NCBI RefSeq assembly: GCF_008122205.1
Contig: NZ_PHNJ01000013.1
Coordinates: forward strand, 1 to 64,000
Origin: Natronococcus pandeyae
Lineage (GTDB): Archaea; Halobacteriota; Halobacteria; Halobacteriales; Natrialbaceae
DNA length: 64,000 nucleotides
Direction: 5' to 3'
The first letter of the stretch is position 1. Every line of letters begins with the position of its first letter. Of this stretch, positions 60,105 through 64,000 are shown in pieces. The notes beneath the pieces were generated by a model. That model saw only the letters and a list, made by a program, of their open reading frames with translations. It ran no database searches and had not been told where the DNA came from. A program made the translations under genes and the position numbers.

Positions 60105-60159
60105 TGACATCCTCCGCGCCGTGAACGGCGCGGTTTCCTCCGTGGGAGTCTCAGCCGAT
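60105..60159 (-). mobile_element. Right end of the frameshifted TnpB element
   Basis: On the minus strand the hairpin CGCGCCGT-TC-ACGGCGCG (60115-60132) is followed by GAGGATGTCAT. It lies directly after the tnpB stop at 60160, as in other IS605-type right ends, so it confirms the class of the solo copies at 1-77, 36871-36905 and 56934-56964. Confidence 0.65.
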
Positions 60160-61546
60160 CTACGATTCCCCGGAGGCAACATTCCCGCCACGGTGGACGG
60201 TACTCGGGTCTGTGCGCTGTTCTTTGGGACGGTGAGAGCATGGTGACTCCGACCAGTCATGGTCGTCCCACTCGAACCGCACGGGCCGTGCCATCGGCCT
60301 GGCTGCTTGGTCTGTCTGCCGCGTTGGGAACGTCTCCGACGCTGTGAGGTCGGCGTGGCCCTCGAACCCACATGGACAGATGAGTGTGTCCTGGTGGCGC
60401 GTCGTTCGGTCTGTGCCCCCGCACTGAGGGCACTCTTGGCTGGTCCACGCTTCCGACCGAACCTCAACCGAGATACTGTATTCCTCGGCGGTACACGCCA
60501 ACCGTTCGGTGAACTGCTTGAACGACCAGAAGTTGTGGGTCTTGGCGTTGGTTTCGACCGACCAGTGCGTGTCCAACACGTCGGTCAAGCCACCGATATA
60601 CACGGTATCGACGCCTTCAGCGTACAGTCGGTCCAGCAGGTCACGACACAATGCCTCTTGTGCGTGGTCGCGGCGACGGGTGCGCTTGCGGTACAGCCGC
60701 CGGATACGCTCGCTACTGTATCGGCCATTTTCGAGTTTCGACTGTAACTCGGCAATATGGCGCGTCGTGTCACGGAACCGCTGGAACAACTCGCGGCTCT
60801 CGTACAGATATTGCTGACCGGTCGTGGTGGTACAGGCGACGAGATTGTTCGCACCGATGTCCAGAGCGGCCTTCTCTGAGGCCAGTGGAGTGTCCCGTGC
60901 ATCGTCAGAAATAGTCACGGGTTGCGAAGCTCGGAAGGTGCTATCAGTCTCGTCGTACCACAGGTCCAACCGGCCCTGTTTCTCGTAGTCAGGCCAATTC
61001 GGATCGCCGGAGATTCCCAGCCTGAGACGCCCGGTGTGGTCGTATCTGTCTTTCAACTCACTCCCGACCAGTATCTCAAGCCGGGAACGGTCGCCCCATT
61101 CGACGGTGTACGAGGTGTTGCGAATGACGGTCTTGAGTTGCCGCCCGTCGTCTTCGTTGCCACGGAATCCCGGCGGTTCGGGATGTTCTGTGACCAACGT
61201 GTTCGGGTCGTCGTGGTACTGCTCTTTGAGCCGGAAGAACCCACGCCACGCTTCTGAGTTCTTCCGAATCACCTGTTGGGCGGTAGACGCACCGAGAACG
61301 CCTTTGTACCTGCCTTCGAGGTGGCCTGTATCGGCGTCCCATACGTCGCCTTCGTACCCATCCTCGTCGTTGTCAAGCAAATCGTAGATTTGCGGACATC
61401 GCGGAGCTTTGCTCCGCTCAGTACCGCATGAGGCGTTCGTAGTTGGTTTCGTTCCAGAGAGCGGCGGAAGCGTCCAACAGGTCTCGGAGCAGGTGCTCTC
61501 CATCTTCGGAGAGCGGACGCACGGTGAACACGTTGGTACGCTTCAT
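60160..61546 (-). pseudogene. tnpB: tnpB (IS605 OrfB) with an interrupted reading frame
   Basis: The N-terminus reads [40 protein letters not shown] and stops just after. The rest continues in another frame ([30 protein letters not shown]...) to 60160, with RuvC Asp in [17 protein letters not shown], the zinc ribbon [20 protein letters not shown], and the last Asp region [10 protein letters not shown]. Between 61377 and 61417 two tandem perfect hairpins sit exactly at the break. It is a frameshifted, probably inactive TnpB, though programmed frameshifting is not excluded. Confidence 0.75.
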
Positions 61547-62095
61547 TCCCAGTTCGGTATTCGACCTGACCCGTGTTGAAGGCCAGCCAATCGCAGTGAA
61601 AGTGAATCTGATACCGACTGGTGGAGACTCAGGCCTGGCAGTCTGGTGGTGGTTTGTCACCGGAGCTGACGCGATTCACGCCCGCCCTGTTCGCTCCTCG
61701 GTTCCGACAGCGAGTGTCGGAACACTCGTCGCTTACGGGAAGGGCGGGACTCTCTCGCTGTCAAAGGTAGCCGAACGTTCGCCGTCCATCGAACAGCACC
61801 TCTTTATATTATGTTCTGGGCAGTAGTTTCACAGTCTCTCTCGCTACATCACCGACTCCACGCCTTGCGGTTTCCCTTATTTAGACAGCGCCCATGGGTT
61901 CGAACTATCGTAGTTCGTTCATATGGAGCACATTGTTAGTACGCGGCGTTGAAAACAACCGAGTGGGGCGGACAGGTTGCCGTCGGGTCTCGAGGCACCT
62001 GTATCCCTCCGCGATCCCTGCGTCGAGATTCGTCGTCGCGACACGACGTCCCCTCGAGACATGGCGCAGATCCAGCGAGCGCCCCGCTCGGGGCG
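61547..62095. other. Left end of the TnpB element and intergenic region
   Basis: GTTCCGACA-GCGAG-TGTCGGAAC (61701-61723) nested in CCCGCCCT...AGGGCGGG (61681-61748) is a strongly structured stretch just upstream of the tnpB start and is read as the left end. A second perfect hairpin, CGAACTA-TCG-TAGTTCG, lies at 61901-61917. No gene is seen. Confidence 0.45.
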
Positions 62096-62827
62096 TTAGA
62101 ACGTGTACGCCATCATCACCTCGTCGACGTACTCCCCGTCGATCGTATAATGATCCCTACGAATCGCCTCGGTATCCCAGCCGTGGACGGTGAGGAACTC
62201 GAGCGCTCTCTCGTTGGTGACGGGAACGCTGTTGTAGACTTTCCGATAGCCGTTCGCTTCGGCCCACTCGATACCGCGCTGGAGGAGTTTGCCGCCGATC
62301 CCCACGCCACGATAGTCGCGGTGCACGCCGACGGTTAGCTTCGCGACATCTTGGAGCCGGTCGACCTGGGGGAGTTCGAGATGGGTCCAGCCGACAACGT
62401 CACCGTCGACCGTCGCGACGAAGAACACGCGCGATTCCACGGTGTTGTGCCTGGTCACGGCGTTCTCGTAGAGGAGCTGTTCGGCGATGGTCTCGGCGAC
62501 GACGTAGGTCTCTTCTGCCGTGACATCCCGAATCGTCTCGATGAGCCCGTCAAAATCCGCCTGCTGTGCCGGTCGGATGGTGACGCTCAGGTCGCCGGTC
62601 TCGTACTCGTCGACCGCGCCAAACTCGAGTGCGAGTTGCAGCGTTCCGTCGTCTTCCTTGAGATAGCCGTCGGATTTCAGCTGTTCGAGATTCGTTTGAA
62701 ACTCGGCAGCCGAGAGGGGCACGATCTCCGACAGCATATGGCGTTTCACCGTCCCGTGGCGTTCCACGTACTCGTAGATGCGCCGGCTGGCTTCGGAGGG
62801 AAATGTCGGTCGCTCGTTCGCTCCCAT
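62096..62827 (-). CDS. GNAT acetyltransferase with N-terminal winged-helix domain
   Basis: 243 residues. The first 75 residues look like a winged helix (SRRIYEYVERHGTVKRHMLS, AAEFQTNLEQLKSDGYLKE). From about residue 82 (DLSVTIRPAQQADFDGLIET) a GNAT fold follows, with acetyl-CoA motif A VGVHRDYRGVGIGGKLLQRG (R-x2-G-x-G) and ERALEFLTVHGWD near the end. A regulator joined to an acetyltransferase is common in haloarchaea. The target is unknown. ATG 62827. Confidence 0.85.
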   Translation of the reverse strand: MGANERPTFPSEASRRIYEYVERHGTVKRHMLSEIVPLSAAEFQTNLEQLKSDGYLKEDDGTLQLALEFGAVDEYETGDLSVTIRPAQQADFDGLIETIRDVTAEETYVVAETIAEQLLYENAVTRHNTVESRVFFVATVDGDVVGWTHLELPQVDRLQDVAKLTVGVHRDYRGVGIGGKLLQRGIEWAEANGYRKVYNSVPVTNERALEFLTVHGWDTEAIRRDHYTIDGEYVDEVMMAYTF

Positions 62828-63091
62828 ACACCCTGTACGAAGACGTTCTGCTTAGTATTTGTGTATTGTTATCATACACCATATTAAGTGGCTGCTGGGT
62901 GGGTCCACTGATTAACAGGTCCCGATGGCGCTACCGAAGGGGCGTTCCAGCCGTATCGCCACCCGTCCCCGACTCGGCAGTCGACAGCGTGCAAATCGGC
63001 GTCAGCTGGGAGAGTTCGTGGGCAGCTCGATGCCGTAGCCGTCTCTCCCTCGGTAGCCGGGGACGCGTCTCGGCGGAGTATCGCACCGCCG
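62828..63091. other. Intergenic region, no gene seen
   Basis: No supported gene. An AT-rich segment at 62855-62885 (GTGTATTGTTATCATACACC) is a near-palindrome and probably belongs to the GNAT gene promoter. Confidence 0.35.
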
Positions 63092-63217
63092 TTACTCCAC
63101 ATACTCGAGTTCGATCCCCTCGTCGACGAGGACGTCCCACCAGTGCCACCACAGCAGCAGGTATACCATCGACGCGAGCGCTGCGACCGCCAGCATCGGC
63201 TCCACCGGCGGTGTCAC
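63092..63217 (-). CDS. Possible 41-residue membrane miniprotein
   Basis: A GTG start at 63217 follows a perfect GGGAG ribosome-binding-like sequence. The product reads MTPPVEPMLAVAALASMVYL, LLWWHWWDVLVDEGIELEY, giving one membrane span and an acidic tail. It is too short to place in a family. Codon use fits, but it could also be the tail of a lost gene. Confidence 0.4.
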   Translation of the reverse strand: MTPPVEPMLAVAALASMVYLLLWWHWWDVLVDEGIELEYVE

Positions 63218-63581
63218 CTCCCGATCACCCCCACTGGCTCGGCCGCCGCTGTCCCTCGGGCCAGCCAAACCGACGAACGAGCCTGGGCGTCTGGCATGGA
63301 TCGTCTAATGTGGCTGTCGCCACCGTCAGTGTGTCACTCCATGACAGAATTGCAAATAGCTTCGGACTGGCGTGCTCGTCCTGAACGAACGCCGATCACC
63401 GCTCGAGATCATCGCCTCGAATCTGTCTCGATGGAACGGGCGGGGGCAGTGAACAGCACCGTCACGACCCATCAGAAGCTGAACCACTGTACTGTTGAAT
63501 CCCATTCGACGCACACGCTTCGCGAGCGTGCGTCTACCGAGTCGCGTATTCAGGCACTTTCAAAATAGGTAACAGCTTCGC
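63218..63581. other. Intergenic region, no gene seen
   Basis: No supported coding sequence or named element in this stretch. Confidence 0.3.
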
Positions 63582-64000
63582 TTAGTCAGCCGCTGCGAGG
63601 GATTCTGCCTCTTGCAGCCGTTCCTCGGCTTCGTCGCGATCTTCGGGATAGCCAACGTCGATCCGCCAGCCGTCCAGACCGATCGCGTCGATCGTTCGGC
63701 CGCTCTGGATCAGCAGGTCGATCGCCTCGCTGATCTCGTACTCGCCGCGGTCGGAGGGCTGGACGAGGTGACAGGCGTGGAAGATCGCCGGCGAAAAGGT
63801 GTAGAAGCCGGTCATCACGAGATTGGAGGGCGGATCGTCGGGCTTCTCGACGACATCCGTGATCTCACCGTAGAGGTTCGTATCGCAGACCCCGTACCGG
63901 GAGGCATCCTCCCACGGCACTTCCTCGACGAGGAAGGCGGCGTCCGCGCGGTCTTCTTGCTGGCGTCGAACGACGTCCTCGAGGTTGGCCTGAAAGACAT
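63582..64000 (-). CDS. Sugar nucleotidyltransferase (RmlA/GalU type), C-terminal part
   Basis: The window edge cuts the gene; 139 C-terminal residues remain. They read ASRYGVCDTNLYGEITDVVE, then KPDDPPSNLVMTGFYTFSPA, EYEISEAIDLLIQSGRTIDA and WRIDVGYPEDRDEAEERLQE, which is the C-terminal half of UTP/dTTP-glucose-1-phosphate nucleotidyltransferases: the YGV...V-x-EKP core, the LVMTGFYTFSP strand and the W-x-D-V/I-G-x-P-x-D end. Such enzymes make nucleotide sugars for glycosylation, as glmS does upstream in the pathway. The N-terminus lies beyond 64000. Confidence 0.9.
   Translation of the reverse strand, partial: VFQANLEDVVRRQQEDRADAAFLVEEVPWEDASRYGVCDTNLYGEITDVVEKPDDPPSNLVMTGFYTFSPAIFHACHLVQPSDRGEYEISEAIDLLIQSGRTIDAIGLDGWRIDVGYPEDRDEAEERLQEAESLAAAD

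Noticed and set aside
61890-61920. tRNA-like GGTTCGAA near 61898
   Set aside because: No acceptor stem or anticodon arm can be built around it; it is part of a simple hairpin.

Overview
The window is haloarchaeal chromosome, most like a member of the Natrialbales. It is GC-rich, its proteins are strongly acidic, and it carries a thermosome subunit, a transcription factor B, an archaeal initiation factor 1, haloarchaeal DUF families, Tat/lipobox secreted proteins and TATA boxes about 30 bases ahead of start codons. No rRNA, convincing tRNA or CRISPR array was found.

Layout. 0-15 kb: an FKBP-type isomerase, two acetamidase/formamidase paralogues, a thermosome subunit with a His-rich tail, an AmiS/UreI amide or urea channel, a pair of fluoride channels, a universal stress protein, a fluoroacetate-dehalogenase-like hydrolase, methyltransferases and an amidase-signature enzyme. 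This reads as amide (nitrogen) scavenging next to a possible organofluorine/fluoride module. 15-24 kb: membrane and secreted proteins, glmS and several broken genes. 24-32 kb: a TFB gene bracketed by inverted palindromic repeats. It is followed by what I consider the most interesting system: an operon of CobW-type GTPase, DUF7511 protein, HEAT-like protein and a ribosomal protein S14 paralogue that has lost one cysteine of each zinc-binding pair. Beside it lie two FAD/NAD(P)-binding paralogues and a P-loop NTPase with a Cys/His tail. By analogy with bacterial Zur regulons this looks like a zinc-starvation island. 32-43 kb: a mobile-element zone with an intact IS605-type element (tnpA, DUF2080 gene, tnpB), three decayed copies of the glmS 3' end, IS6/IS605 scars, a DUF4397 surface protein, a DHH phosphoesterase, an SPFH protein and an aIF1 paralogue. 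43-59 kb: a 13-repeat DUF1508 protein, an esterase, an M20 amidohydrolase, a degenerate TldD/PmbA protein, a complete five-gene peptide ABC transporter operon and an M28 peptidase, together a peptide uptake and breakdown region. 59-64 kb: a guaB 3' remnant joined to an IS6 remnant, a frameshifted TnpB element, a GNAT acetyltransferase and the end of a sugar nucleotidyltransferase cut by the window edge.

Two themes run through the window. One is metal and amide homeostasis. The other is heavy wear by IS605/IS6 elements, which left solo right-end hairpins and 3' stubs of housekeeping genes (glmS, guaB, a DUF457 gene). Function calls rest on motifs read by eye; no database search was run.
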